A stretch of 64,000 nucleotides of DNA, from the NCBI RefSeq assembly GCF_004345825.1, contig NZ_SLXM01000001.1, positions 248,001-312,000 on the forward strand, written 5' to 3'. The position numbers and the translations under genes were made by a program. The stretch's first letter is position 1. Every line of letters starts with the position of its first letter. Source of the stretch: Tenacibaculum skagerrakense. GTDB taxonomy: Bacteria > Bacteroidota > Bacteroidia > Flavobacteriales > Flavobacteriaceae. The notes under the pieces are model-generated. The model did no database searches. It worked only from the letters and a program-made list of their open reading frames with translations, and was not told the DNA's origin. Shown here piece by piece: positions 44,372 through 55,043 of the stretch.

Positions 44372-46651
44372 ATGAGCCAATCACGTAAAAGACGCGAGGC
44401 CTTATTGTATCATGCCAAGCCTACACCAGGAAAAATATCGGTAGTACCGACTAAGAAATATGCTACGCAACACGATTTGTCTTTAGCCTACTCACCCGGA
44501 GTAGCAGAACCTTGTTTAGAAATAGCCAAAGACAAAGACAATGTATATAAATATACTACTAAAGGAAATTTAGTAGCAGTAATATCAAACGGAACAGCTG
44601 TTTTAGGATTAGGAGATATCGGTCCAGAAGCATCTAAACCTGTAATGGAAGGAAAAGGATTACTTTTCAAAATTTTTGCAGATATAGATGTATTTGATAT
44701 TGAAGTGGATGCCACTGATATTGACAAGTTTGTTGAAACAGTAAAAGCAATAGCACCAACTTTTGGAGGAATTAATCTTGAGGATATAAAAGCACCAGAA
44801 GCTTTTGAGATAGAAAGAAGATTAAAGGAAGAATTAGATATTCCTGTAATGCACGACGATCAGCACGGAACTGCAATTATTTCGGCTGCAGCTCTAAAAA
44901 ATGCATTAGAAATTAATGGTAAAAAAATTGAAAATGTCAAGATTGTTGTTAATGGAGCAGGTGCTGCAGCAATATCTTGTACACGTTTATATTTAGCATT
45001 AGGTGCTAAAAGGGAAAACATTATCATGTGCGATAGCAAAGGTGTTATTCGTAAGACCAGAGAAAACCTAACGGAGCAGAAAGCAGAGTTTGCTACGGAT
45101 ATAGATGTTGAAGACTTAGAGGAAGCTATGAATAATGCAGATGTATTTATAGGACTTTCTAAAGGAAATGTAGTAAGTCCAGAGATGTTGTTATCAATGG
45201 CAAAAAATCCAATTGTATTTGCTATGGCAAATCCTGAACCTGAGATAGATTACGATTTAGCAGTAGCTACTCGTGATGATATTATTATGGCTACAGGAAG
45301 ATCAGATCATCCTAATCAGGTAAATAATGTATTAGGTTTCCCGTTTATTTTTAGAGGTGCGTTAGATGTTAGAGCAACAAAAATTAACGAGGAAATGAAA
45401 ATGGCAGCAGTGCATGCATTAGCCGATTTAGCCAAAAAATCAGTGCCTGAACAAGTAAATATCGTTTATGATGAGGTGAGTCTTTCTTTCGGTAAAGATT
45501 ACATTATTCCTAAACCATTTGACCCAAGATTGATCTATGAAATTCCACCAGCAATCGCAAAAGCAGCTATGGATAGTGGAGTAGCACAACAACCTATAGA
45601 AGACTGGGATCGATATAGAGACGCGTTAATGGATCGATCAGGTTCTGGTAATAAAGAGGTTAGGATATTACACAACAGAGCTAGAACTAATCCTAAGAAG
45701 ATAATATTTGCTGAGGCAGATCATTTAGATGTATTAAAAGCAGCTCAAAGAGTATATGATGAGAAAATGGCTACTCCAATCCTTCTAGGAAACAAGGAGA
45801 TTATTTTGGAATTAAAGGAAGAACTAGGCTTTGAAGGTGAAATAACCATTATAGATCCTAAAACTCCTGAGGAAAAGGAGCGAAGAAATCGCTTTGCAGA
45901 AAAATACTGGAAGTCAAGACAACGCAAAGGAATTACATTGTTAGAGGCACAAAAATGGATGCGAGAGCGTAATTATTTTGCAGCTATGATGATAAATGAA
46001 GGAGAAGCAGATGGATTAATTACAGGATACTCTAGACCATATCCTTCTGTTGTAAAACCAATTTTAGAATTAATAGAAAAAGACAGAGGTGTTTTAAAAG
46101 TAGCGGCAACTAATATGTTGTTAACTAAAAGAGGACCAATGTTTTTAGCTGATACAACTATCAACATAAATCCAACAGCCAAAGAACTAGCTAAAATTAC
46201 ACATTACACGAGTATTTTAGCACGTATGTTTGGTATGAAGCCGAATGTTGCTATGTTAGGATTCTCTAATTTTGGTTCTACAAGATCAGAAACTTCTCAG
46301 AAGATCAGAGAGGCTGTTTCCTATATGCACGAAAACTATCCTGATCTAGTTGTAGATGGAGAAATTCAAGCAGATTTTGCGTTAGATGAGGAATTGTTGT
46401 CAAAAGAGTTTTCATTCTCTAAGTTATATGGTAAAAAAGTAAATATTTTAATTTTCCCAAATTTAGAATCTGCAAATATCACTTATAAGTTAATGAAGGT
46501 AAATGGAGCAGAATCTATTGGGCCGATTTTACTTGGATTGAGCAAACCTGTTCACGTGTTACAATTAGGAGCAAGTGTAGATGAAATGGTTAATATGGCA
46601 GCGGTTGCTGTTGTAGATGCTCAAGAAAGAGAGAAACGAAAAAATCATTAA
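44372..46651 (+). CDS. maeB: NADP-dependent malic enzyme with phosphotransacetylase-like C domain
   Basis: A 759-residue MaeB-type fusion. The N-terminal malic enzyme half (about 1-420) contains LAYSPGVAEPC, VMHDDQHGTAI (metal-binding acid residues) and the NAD(P) motif VVNGAGAAAISC. The C-terminal half (about 430-750) resembles phosphotransacetylase (IIFAEADHLDVLKAAQ .. GLSKPVHVLQLGASV), which in this fusion family is regulatory, not catalytic as far as known. It decarboxylates malate to pyruvate, yielding NADPH. The gene is separated from ruvA by a terminator. Confidence 0.96.
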   Translation: MSQSRKRREALLYHAKPTPGKISVVPTKKYATQHDLSLAYSPGVAEPCLEIAKDKDNVYKYTTKGNLVAVISNGTAVLGLGDIGPEASKPVMEGKGLLFKIFADIDVFDIEVDATDIDKFVETVKAIAPTFGGINLEDIKAPEAFEIERRLKEELDIPVMHDDQHGTAIISAAALKNALEINGKKIENVKIVVNGAGAAAISCTRLYLALGAKRENIIMCDSKGVIRKTRENLTEQKAEFATDIDVEDLEEAMNNADVFIGLSKGNVVSPEMLLSMAKNPIVFAMANPEPEIDYDLAVATRDDIIMATGRSDHPNQVNNVLGFPFIFRGALDVRATKINEEMKMAAVHALADLAKKSVPEQVNIVYDEVSLSFGKDYIIPKPFDPRLIYEIPPAIAKAAMDSGVAQQPIEDWDRYRDALMDRSGSGNKEVRILHNRARTNPKKIIFAEADHLDVLKAAQRVYDEKMATPILLGNKEIILELKEELGFEGEITIIDPKTPEEKERRNRFAEKYWKSRQRKGITLLEAQKWMRERNYFAAMMINEGEADGLITGYSRPYPSVVKPILELIEKDRGVLKVAATNMLLTKRGPMFLADTTININPTAKELAKITHYTSILARMFGMKPNVAMLGFSNFGSTRSETSQKIREAVSYMHENYPDLVVDGEIQADFALDEELLSKEFSFSKLYGKKVNILIFPNLESANITYKLMKVNGAESIGPILLGLSKPVHVLQLGASVDEMVNMAAVAVVDAQEREKRKNH

Positions 46652-46680
46652 GATAATTTCAATTAGAAAGAGTATAATTT

Positions 46681-46712
46681 AAAAGAGCGACGTAAAAGTT
46701 GCTCTTTTTTTA
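46681..46712 (+). terminator. Terminator after maeB
   Basis: Stem AAAAGAGC (46681-46688) pairing with GCTCTTTT after GACGTAAAAGTT, then T-run. Confidence 0.85.
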
Positions 46713-46784
46713 TATTTATAACCCTAAGATTTGGGCTGGAAATAACTCAAAAAAAATATTAATCAAGATTTAATCATTTTTTGC

Positions 46785-46792
46785 TACTTTAG
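46785..46792 (+). promoter_or_regulatory. Near-consensus -7 element for the ruvA-sprA operon
   Basis: TACTTTAG, one mismatch from TAnnTTTG, 21 nt before the ruvA ATG at 46814. Confidence 0.3.
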
Positions 46793-46813
46793 GCGTCTGT
46801 TACACAGAAACAA

Positions 46814-47395
46814 ATGATTACCCAAATAAAAGGAAGATTAGTAGAGAAGAATCCTACCTATGTTGTTGTTGATTGCAACGGTTTAGGATATTTACTAAAC
46901 ATTTCTCTAAATACTTACGGAGCACTACCCGCTGAAGAAAATGTAAAGTTATATACACACTTGTCAATAAGAGAAGATGCGCATACGTTGTATGGTTTTA
47001 TTGATAAGGTAGAGCGAGAAGTTTTTAAACTACTTATCTCTGTTTCTGGAGTAGGACCAAGTATTGCTAGAACTATGTTGTCGTCAATGACAGCCGAAGA
47101 TGTACAACAAGCCATCGCTTCTGAAAATGTAAAACTGATTCAATCTGTAAAAGGAATTGGAGCAAAAACAGCACAAAGAGTTATTATCGATTTAAAAGAA
47201 AAAATACTCAAAACCTTTGATCTTGACGAAGTTTCGGTTACAGAAAGCAATACTAATAAAGAAGAAGCGTTATCTGCATTAGAGGTTTTAGGATTTGCCC
47301 GAAAGCAATCAGATAAGGTTATAACCAATATATTAAAAGAATCGCCATCAGCTTCTGTAGAAGAACTGATAAAAAAGGCACTTAAAAACTTGTAA
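46814..47395 (+). CDS. ruvA: Holliday junction branch migration protein RuvA
   Basis: A 193-residue RuvA. The N-terminal OB domain begins MITQIKGRLVEKNPTYVVVDCNGLGYLLNIS, followed by helix-hairpin-helix motifs (LLISVSGVGPSIARTML and IQSVKGIGAKTAQRVI) and a C-terminal domain that contacts RuvB. It binds four-way junctions in recombination. The next gene, sprA, begins 6 nt after its stop with TTG. Confidence 0.97.
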   Translation: MITQIKGRLVEKNPTYVVVDCNGLGYLLNISLNTYGALPAEENVKLYTHLSIREDAHTLYGFIDKVEREVFKLLISVSGVGPSIARTMLSSMTAEDVQQAIASENVKLIQSVKGIGAKTAQRVIIDLKEKILKTFDLDEVSVTESNTNKEEALSALEVLGFARKQSDKVITNILKESPSASVEELIKKALKNL

Positions 47396-47401
47396 AAGAA
47401 G

Positions 47402-50400
47402 TTGAGAAAATATTTTCGTAATAGATTTTTTACAGCACTTGCTTTTTTAGTAAGTGTTGTTTCATTTGCCCAAAACACAAATAAAAAAGACTCTATTTCT
47501 ACAAAAAAAGATACCATCATTCCTTTAAAGTATGATTTTAATTTTGACCAAAAAGGACATCTTTTTTTAAATAATCCAACAGATATACAAGTTAGATACG
47601 ACAAGTCAATTAACAAGTTTGTAATTGTTGAGAAAATTGGAAATTACGTAATCGGAACTCCAATTTACTTAACGCCAAGAGAGTATGATAAGTACAGACT
47701 TAAAAATGATTTAAAATCGTATTTTAAAGAGAAAGTAGACGCAACAAATCCGAACAAAAAAGGAAACGATAATAAAAGAAAAAACTTACTTCCTAAATAT
47801 TACGTTAACTCAAAATTTTTCGAATCAGTTTTTGGCGGAAATGAGGTAGAGGTAATACCTACTGGACAAATTAGTATTAAGTTAGGAGGTATTTATCAAA
47901 ATACTGAAAACCCTCAAGTTTCTATTGAAAATCAAAGTAGTTTTACATTTGATTTTGATCAACAGATTAGTGCCAGTATTCAAGCAAAAGTTGGAAAGCG
48001 TTTACAAGTAACTGCGAATTATGATACACAATCTACCTTCGATTTTCAGAATATCATAAAAGTTGAATATTCGCCAACAGAAGATGATATTATTCAAAAG
48101 ATAGATGCAGGTAACGTTAACTTACCGATTAAAAACTCTTTAATTAATGGGGCTCAAGCGTTGTTTGGAGTTCGTGCTGATTTTCAATTTGGAAAAACAA
48201 CAATTAGAACAGCGTTCTCTCAACAAAATTCTCAATCTAGAAATGTGGTTGCCGAAGGTGGAGCTGTAATTGAACCTTTCGAGTTGCGTGTTACCGACTA
48301 TGACAATGATAGACACTTTTTCTTATCGCAATATTTTAGAGAAAATTATAGTAAGGCGTTAGCTAACTATCCGCTTGTAAGCAGTCCGATAAATATCAAC
48401 CGAATAGAAGTTTGGGTAACTAATAGAAATCAAAATGTTCAAGACTATAGAAGTATTGTAGCATTTGCTGATATTGGAGAATCTGATTTAGACAACATGG
48501 TTAGTGCCGATTTCACTTCTGGTACAGCACAAGAAGATTATGTAGATGTAGTTAACAACCCTATTAATGTTCAAGGAAGTCCGATTCCTTACAATGGAGT
48601 AAATGATATTAACGCTTTATTAGCGCCTGGATCTGGAATCCGTGAGGTGGGAACTTTGGACGGTTCTCTTCCTGTTGAAATGATTCAAGGTAGAGATTAT
48701 TCGTATTTACAAAACGCTAGAAAGTTACAGCCTAATGAATATACGTTACATCCTCAATTAGGTTTTATCTCATTAAACAGAAGACTAAACGATGGAGAAG
48801 TTTTAGCAGTATCGTATGAATATACAGTAGTTGGTGCATCAAATAATGAAACTGTTTTTAAAGTAGGAGAATTTTCGAATGACGGAATTAACGCTCCTGC
48901 AAACATTGCAGTAAAACTATTACGTAGTGAAATTTTAACTACTAAACGTCAAGTTGGGACTGAGTTTATTCCATTTCCTACATGGCGATTGATGATGAAA
49001 AACGTATATGCTTTAGGAGCTTATCCGTTGCGACAAGAAGGTTTTCGTTTTGAATTATTGTATCGTGATGATGAAACAGGGATTTTACAAAATACGTTAC
49101 AAAATGCTCAGCAGCTAGATTTACAAAACAGAACCCTAATCAATTTATTTAATATTGATAAGTTAGATCAAAGTCAGTTTAAAGTAGATGGCGGAGATGG
49201 TTTCTTTGATTATGTAGAAGGAATTACGGTAAACTCAGCTAAAGGATTAATTTATTTTCCAGAAGCAGAACCATTTGGTATTGATTTGGAAGCAAAAATT
49301 ACAGATGCTACAGATCAATCTAAATATTTGTTTAAAGATTTATACTTAACTACTAAAATTCAAGCAAAAAACGAGTTTCAAAATAAAGATAAGTTTTTCT
49401 TAAAAGGGTATTTCAAGTCGGAAGCGAGCAGGGGAATTTCTTTAGGAGCTTCCAACATTCCTAGAGGTTCTGTAAGAGTTTCGGCAGGAGGAAGAACATT
49501 AGTAGAAGGTGTAGATTATGTAGTGGATTATCAACTCGGACGTGTTCAAATTTTAGATCCGGGATTAGAAGCATCAGGAGTGCCAATTAATGCATCGGTA
49601 GAAAATAACACCTTTTTTAATCAACAGCGCAAGACATTTTTAGGAGTTGACATCGAGCATAAAATAAATGAAAACTTTATTATCGGTGGAACGTTTTTAA
49701 ATGTAAGTGAACGACCAATTACACCAAAAGTAAATTTCGGAGCAGAACCTATCGATAATGTAATGTTAGGGTTTAATTTAGATTTCTCTTCGGAAGTACC
49801 TTATTTTACGAAGTTAGTTAATAAACTTCCTTTTGTAGAAACAGATGCTCCATCAAATATATCAGTTCGTGCAGACATGGCGTATTTATTACCAGGTTCT
49901 CCTAGTGGAATTGACGTTAATGGTACAGCTACTTCATATTTAGATGATTTTGAAGCGACACAAATTCCGATCAACTTAACAGCGCCTCAACAATGGTTTT
50001 TAGCGAGTACTCCACTATCTCAACCTTTTGCTGAAGCAACAAATGATCCAAGATACAATTTTAGAAGAGGTAAGTTATCTTGGTATAGTATTGATCAATT
50101 GTTCTATTCAAATAGCACCAATAGACCATCTAATATTAATGATATTGAATTGTCTAGAAATGAAGTGCGTCAGATTAGTTTTTCTGAATTATTTCCTAAT
50201 ACAGATTTAGATATTACACAGTTAAACTTAGTTCGTACATTAGACTTAGCATATTTCCCTAATCAAAGAGGTCCTTATAACTTTAATACTGAAACAGGAG
50301 AATTAAATGGAGATGGAACTTTTTCAAATCCGAGTCAGAATTGGGGAGGAATAATGCGTGCTTTAACAACCACCAATAACTTTGAGCAAGCGAACGTAGA

Positions 50401-53400
50401 ATATATTCAGTTTTGGCTGATGGATCCTTACGAAGGATACTCAATTACTACTGAAGAAGGTCTGCCATCTGGAGTAGATCCTCAAAATACTATAAACCAA
50501 GGAAAGTTATTCATCAACTTAGGAAGTATATCTGAAGATATTTTAAGAGACTCTCAAAAACAATTTGAGAATGGATTATCAACAACTCAAAACCCATCTC
50601 CACAATTAGAGACTAATATGGGAACCGTTCCGAGAAACCCATCTATATTGTATGCTTTTAGTGCTGATGCAGATGAAAGAACACAGCAAGATATTGGTTT
50701 AGATGGTTTATCTGATAGTCAAGAACAAATTTTAATAGATAGAATAAACAATGATCCTAACTTGCCTATAAATATTGATGTAAATAGGTTAAATAGAGAT
50801 GACTTATCTGGAGATAATTTCCAGTTTTTTAGGGGGAGTGACTTAGATGCTACCAATGCATCTATTCTAACTCGTTACAAAAATTATAACGGTACAGAAG
50901 GAAACTCACCAACCACAGATCAGTCTGGAGAAGATTTTCCAACGTCAGGTTCTACCTATCCTGATGCTGAAGATTTAAACCGAGACCAAACAATGGATCC
51001 TGTAAGTGCTTATTTTGAGTACGAAGTTTCATTAAAGAAAAATGACTTAGTAAAAGGGACTAACTTTATTGTAGATGTAAAATCTGAACCTATTACATTG
51101 CCTAATGGAGAATCAAGAAGCACTAAATGGTATCAATTTAGAATTCCAGTTCGAAATGGGTTTACTCAAGCGGTTGGAGGTATTACCGATTTTAACAGCA
51201 TCCGTTTTATGCGTATGTATTTAACGGAGTTTAACATGCCTGTAGTAATGCGTTTTGCTGAGTTAGAATTAGTGCGTGGAGATTGGAGACGTTATACTAG
51301 AACCTTAGACCCAACAATTCCTGAGCAAGATTTAAATAATACTGAACTTAATAATTTTGAGGTTGGAGTAGTAAGTATCGAGCAAAATGATGATCGTTAT
51401 GAATTACCTCCAGGAATTACGAGAGAGCAGTTACAAGGAACAAACAGAATTCAACGTCAAAATGAACAATCTTCTACCATAACAGTTAACGATTTAGAGC
51501 CAGGAAAAGCAAGAGCAATCTTTAAAAATATTAGTATCGATTTACGTCGTTATAAGAACTTACGAATGTTTTTACATGCAGAACAAATTCCTGGAAAAAC
51601 TGTTTCAAATGGAGACATGTCTGCAATCATCCGTTTAGGAACCGACTTAAATGAAAACTATTACGAAATTGAAAAACCATTAAATTTATCTACATCAAGT
51701 TCATCTCCGTTAGAGGTTTGGCCAGAAGAGAATAACTTAGATATTTTAATGACAGATTTATCTACGTTAAAATTAGATAGAGATGGCGCTAGTGTTTCTG
51801 CTTCTGATATTTATTCAGGAACAGCATCAAACGGTTTACTAATTAAAGTAAAAGGAAATCCAACCTTAGCTCAGGTTAGAACGGTTATGTTGGGAGTTAA
51901 AAACACCACTATTAATGATAGAAGTGTTGAGGTTTGGTTTAACGAATTACGTGCAGTTGGTTTTGATAACAAAGGAGGTTGGGCTGCAGTTTTAAATGCT
52001 GACACCAATTTTGCAGATGTTATTGATTTATCATTGGCAGGTAGAATGTCTACAGTAGGTTTTGGTAATGTTGATCAACGTGTGCAAGAAAGAAGTTTGG
52101 AAGAGCAAAAGCAGTATAATGTATCTACAAATGTTCAATTAGGAAAAATGATGCCTAAAAACTGGAACATGCAGGTACCTATGAGTTATAGTTATGGCGA
52201 AGAGTTTATAGATCCTAAATTTGATCCTCAATACCAAGATGTAATTCTTTCAGAAGCTAAATCAAGAGGTTCTGATCAAGCAAAAAGAAATGCAGAAAAC
52301 GCTCAAGATTATACAAGAAGAAAAAGCATCAGTTTTATAAACGTTAAGAAAAATAGGAGTCCAAAAAGCGATAAAAAACCTAAGTTTTATGATGTAGAAA
52401 ACGTAGCAGTTTCTTATTCGTTTAGTGAAGAGTTTCATAAGGATTATAACATCGAACGTTTCGTAAACCAAAATTTAATGGCTGGAGTTAATTACAACTT
52501 CAATTTCAGTCCTTTTGTAATTGAACCGTTTAAGAAATCAGAGAAGTTCAAAGGAAAATATTGGCGTTTTATTAAGGATTTAAACTTTAATCCGGTTCCT
52601 AAAAACGTAGCAATAAATTCTAAAATCAACAGAAATTATAATTTACAACAATCAAGAAACTTAATTGAAGGATTAACTGCTCAGCCAGAATTAATACAAC
52701 GTAGATTTTTATTTGATTGGGATTATACGATTGGTTTTGATTTGACAAAGTCATTGCAATTAAACTTTAATGCAACTAACAATTACATTTACGACAGTTT
52801 TGGACAGGATGAAAAGCTTGAAATTTTTGATAAATTCTTTACGTTTGGACGAAGAAATCAATATCACCAAACCTTAAATGCAACATATAAAGTACCAATT
52901 AATAAATTACCTTATTTAAGTTTTATTACTTCAGATTATGGTTATACTGCAGATTTTGATTGGCAAGCATCTTCTAGAAGTACCATTACAGAGGATGTTA
53001 ACGGAACTCCTGTTGAGGTAAGTATAGAAGATAAAGTTGGTAACATGATTCAGAATGCAAACAAGCATGCTATTGGAGCCACTATCGATTTCAAACGTTT
53101 TTACAAAACAATAGGCTTAGAAGATTTATTTTTTAAGAAAAACCAAAAACCAGTGGCAAATCAGAATAAAGGTGTTGCTTTAGGAAGTAAAGGAACAAGT
53201 AATCAACCGATAAAACTTAAAAAAAATGCTTCATTTGGTAAGAAACTTTTAAAAGCAACTTACGATGTTCTAACTTCTGTTAAAACTGCTAAAATTAATT
53301 TTACTAGAGAAAGTGGAACATTATTACAAGGTTTCAGACCTTCAGTAGGATTTTTAGGAAGAAGTAATTTTAATGGAAGTGTAGCGCCAACATTAGGATT

Positions 53401-54631
53401 TGTATTTGGTAGCCAAACAGATATGTTACGAGAAGCGATATCTAATGGATGGTTAGTAACAAGGGATGAAGGAGCAGATTATTTCAATAAAAATTACGGT
53501 AGAACTAGAAATGATAATTTAGATTACAATATTTCTATAAAACCACTTAACGATTTTACCATTGATTTAAGAGGTAACAGAATTAAAACATCTAACACAA
53601 CGCAACAATTAGATATTGTTAATTATACAACAGGAACTGCTCAAAATCCAGATTTAAAAGCATTTGAAACGGGTAACTACAGTATTAGTCATTTTATGTT
53701 AGGAACTATGTTTACAGATGCAGATCAATTGTATCAAAACTTTTTAGACAATAGAGTGATTATTGCTAATCGTATTGGAAATCAAAATCCAACATTCCCT
53801 AACGATTCAGATCCGGCTAACACAAATGCAGGATACAAAACAAATGGTCAGCAAGTAATGTTACCAGCATTTTTAGCTGCGTATTCGGGTACAAATGTTA
53901 ATTCAGCGAGTACAGGAATTTTTAGAAATATACCATTACCAAACTGGACAATGCGTTATAATGGGTTAATGAAGTTTAAATGGTTTAAGAAAAACTTCTC
54001 ATCATTTACCTTATCTCATAGTTACAAATCGTCTTATACAATAGTCAACTTTACTAACAATTTACAATATGATCCAAATGGATCTGTTGTTGGTGTTCCA
54101 AATGTAAATAATTCTGGAAATTATCAACCAGAATTATTAATTTCGTCGGCGACATTAATAGATGAGTTTTCACCATTAATTAAAGTGGATATGAAAATGC
54201 GAAACTCTTTTTCTTTACGAGGAGAGATTAAGAAAGATAGGAGTTTAAACTTGAATTTTAATAATAATACCTTAACAGATATTAAAGGGACAGAGTTTAT
54301 TTTTGGTTTAGGATATCGTATTAAAGATGTTAAAATGGTAACGCATATTACCGGAAAGAAAGAAACGTTAAAAGGAGATATAAATTTAAGAGCCGATGTT
54401 TCTTTAAGAGATAACTTAACATTAATTAGATCGGTAGACGAGCAGAACAATCAAATTACTGGAGGAGAGCGATTATTTGGTTTGAAGTTTTTAGCAGATT
54501 ATAATTTGAGTAGGAGTTTACGAGCTTCTTTCTATTATAATCATAATACATTTGATTATGCTATTTCAACCAATTTCCCTCGCCAATCTATTAATGCAGG
54601 GTTTAACATTGTATATAACTTAGGAAATTAA
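47402..54631 (+). CDS. sprA: SprA/Sov-like type IX secretion translocon protein (TTG start)
   Basis: A 2409-residue giant outer-membrane protein. The start is TTG at 47402: TAA of ruvA lies two codons upstream in frame, and a signal peptide (about 1-22, ending VSFAQ) begins at once. The long beta-rich sequence with AFAQ/YFPEAEPFGIDLEAKITD-type strands and many DLNxD turns matches SprA (Sov in Porphyromonas), the very large barrel of the type IX secretion system, needed for gliding adhesin export. Conserved neighbours ruvA (5') and gcvH (3') support this. It appears intact, without internal stops. Confidence 0.96.
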   Translation: MRKYFRNRFFTALAFLVSVVSFAQNTNKKDSISTKKDTIIPLKYDFNFDQKGHLFLNNPTDIQVRYDKSINKFVIVEKIGNYVIGTPIYLTPREYDKYRLKNDLKSYFKEKVDATNPNKKGNDNKRKNLLPKYYVNSKFFESVFGGNEVEVIPTGQISIKLGGIYQNTENPQVSIENQSSFTFDFDQQISASIQAKVGKRLQVTANYDTQSTFDFQNIIKVEYSPTEDDIIQKIDAGNVNLPIKNSLINGAQALFGVRADFQFGKTTIRTAFSQQNSQSRNVVAEGGAVIEPFELRVTDYDNDRHFFLSQYFRENYSKALANYPLVSSPININRIEVWVTNRNQNVQDYRSIVAFADIGESDLDNMVSADFTSGTAQEDYVDVVNNPINVQGSPIPYNGVNDINALLAPGSGIREVGTLDGSLPVEMIQGRDYSYLQNARKLQPNEYTLHPQLGFISLNRRLNDGEVLAVSYEYTVVGASNNETVFKVGEFSNDGINAPANIAVKLLRSEILTTKRQVGTEFIPFPTWRLMMKNVYALGAYPLRQEGFRFELLYRDDETGILQNTLQNAQQLDLQNRTLINLFNIDKLDQSQFKVDGGDGFFDYVEGITVNSAKGLIYFPEAEPFGIDLEAKITDATDQSKYLFKDLYLTTKIQAKNEFQNKDKFFLKGYFKSEASRGISLGASNIPRGSVRVSAGGRTLVEGVDYVVDYQLGRVQILDPGLEASGVPINASVENNTFFNQQRKTFLGVDIEHKINENFIIGGTFLNVSERPITPKVNFGAEPIDNVMLGFNLDFSSEVPYFTKLVNKLPFVETDAPSNISVRADMAYLLPGSPSGIDVNGTATSYLDDFEATQIPINLTAPQQWFLASTPLSQPFAEATNDPRYNFRRGKLSWYSIDQLFYSNSTNRPSNINDIELSRNEVRQISFSELFPNTDLDITQLNLVRTLDLAYFPNQRGPYNFNTETGELNGDGTFSNPSQNWGGIMRALTTTNNFEQANVEYIQFWLMDPYEGYSITTEEGLPSGVDPQNTINQGKLFINLGSISEDILRDSQKQFENGLSTTQNPSPQLETNMGTVPRNPSILYAFSADADERTQQDIGLDGLSDSQEQILIDRINNDPNLPINIDVNRLNRDDLSGDNFQFFRGSDLDATNASILTRYKNYNGTEGNSPTTDQSGEDFPTSGSTYPDAEDLNRDQTMDPVSAYFEYEVSLKKNDLVKGTNFIVDVKSEPITLPNGESRSTKWYQFRIPVRNGFTQAVGGITDFNSIRFMRMYLTEFNMPVVMRFAELELVRGDWRRYTRTLDPTIPEQDLNNTELNNFEVGVVSIEQNDDRYELPPGITREQLQGTNRIQRQNEQSSTITVNDLEPGKARAIFKNISIDLRRYKNLRMFLHAEQIPGKTVSNGDMSAIIRLGTDLNENYYEIEKPLNLSTSSSSPLEVWPEENNLDILMTDLSTLKLDRDGASVSASDIYSGTASNGLLIKVKGNPTLAQVRTVMLGVKNTTINDRSVEVWFNELRAVGFDNKGGWAAVLNADTNFADVIDLSLAGRMSTVGFGNVDQRVQERSLEEQKQYNVSTNVQLGKMMPKNWNMQVPMSYSYGEEFIDPKFDPQYQDVILSEAKSRGSDQAKRNAENAQDYTRRKSISFINVKKNRSPKSDKKPKFYDVENVAVSYSFSEEFHKDYNIERFVNQNLMAGVNYNFNFSPFVIEPFKKSEKFKGKYWRFIKDLNFNPVPKNVAINSKINRNYNLQQSRNLIEGLTAQPELIQRRFLFDWDYTIGFDLTKSLQLNFNATNNYIYDSFGQDEKLEIFDKFFTFGRRNQYHQTLNATYKVPINKLPYLSFITSDYGYTADFDWQASSRSTITEDVNGTPVEVSIEDKVGNMIQNANKHAIGATIDFKRFYKTIGLEDLFFKKNQKPVANQNKGVALGSKGTSNQPIKLKKNASFGKKLLKATYDVLTSVKTAKINFTRESGTLLQGFRPSVGFLGRSNFNGSVAPTLGFVFGSQTDMLREAISNGWLVTRDEGADYFNKNYGRTRNDNLDYNISIKPLNDFTIDLRGNRIKTSNTTQQLDIVNYTTGTAQNPDLKAFETGNYSISHFMLGTMFTDADQLYQNFLDNRVIIANRIGNQNPTFPNDSDPANTNAGYKTNGQQVMLPAFLAAYSGTNVNSASTGIFRNIPLPNWTMRYNGLMKFKWFKKNFSSFTLSHSYKSSYTIVNFTNNLQYDPNGSVVGVPNVNNSGNYQPELLISSATLIDEFSPLIKVDMKMRNSFSLRGEIKKDRSLNLNFNNNTLTDIKGTEFIFGLGYRIKDVKMVTHITGKKETLKGDINLRADVSLRDNLTLIRSVDEQNNQITGGERLFGLKFLADYNLSRSLRASFYYNHNTFDYAISTNFPRQSINAGFNIVYNLGN

Positions 54632-54662
54632 AAACTATAAAACATATTAAATAAAATTACAA

Positions 54663-55043
54663 ATGAATATTCCAGCTGAATTAAAGTATACTAAAGACCA
54701 CGAGTGGGTTAAAGTAGAGGGAGATGTTGCTATTATTGGTATTACTGATTTTGCTCAAAGCGAATTAGGAGATATCGTTTATGTAGATGTTGATACATTA
54801 GATGAAACTGTAGAAATTGAAGAAGTATTTGGATCTGTTGAAGCAGTAAAAACAGTTTCAGATTTATTTATGCCATTATCTGGAGAAATAGTTGAGTTTA
54901 ATGAAAAGCTTGAAGATGAACCTGAGTTAGTAAATTCAGATCCTTACGGAGAAGGATGGATGATTAAAGTAAATATCTCTGACAGCTCACAAATAGATGG
55001 TTTACTAGATGCTGAAGCTTATAAAGCAATTATTGCAGGGTAG
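54663..55043 (+). CDS. gcvH: Glycine cleavage system H protein
   Basis: A 126-residue lipoyl carrier protein. The lipoyl-lysine site lies in [11 protein letters not shown] (Lys63), with the usual [17 protein letters not shown] lead-in and the late [12 protein letters not shown] segment. It shuttles the aminomethyl group between the P, T and L proteins of glycine cleavage. It is 31 nt after sprA, and its 3' end overlaps the VanZ-family gene by 35 nt. Confidence 0.96.
   Translation: MNIPAELKYTKDHEWVKVEGDVAIIGITDFAQSELGDIVYVDVDTLDETVEIEEVFGSVEAVKTVSDLFMPLSGEIVEFNEKLEDEPELVNSDPYGEGWMIKVNISDSSQIDGLLDAEAYKAIIAG

Noticed and set aside
43631..44380. Extended N terminus for the PAS protein
   Set aside because: It would overlap the maeB start and palindrome and adds a non-family segment; ATG 44236 fits better.
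47140..47616. Minus-strand 158-codon frame across the ruvA/sprA junction
   Set aside because: Antisense to two well-supported genes.
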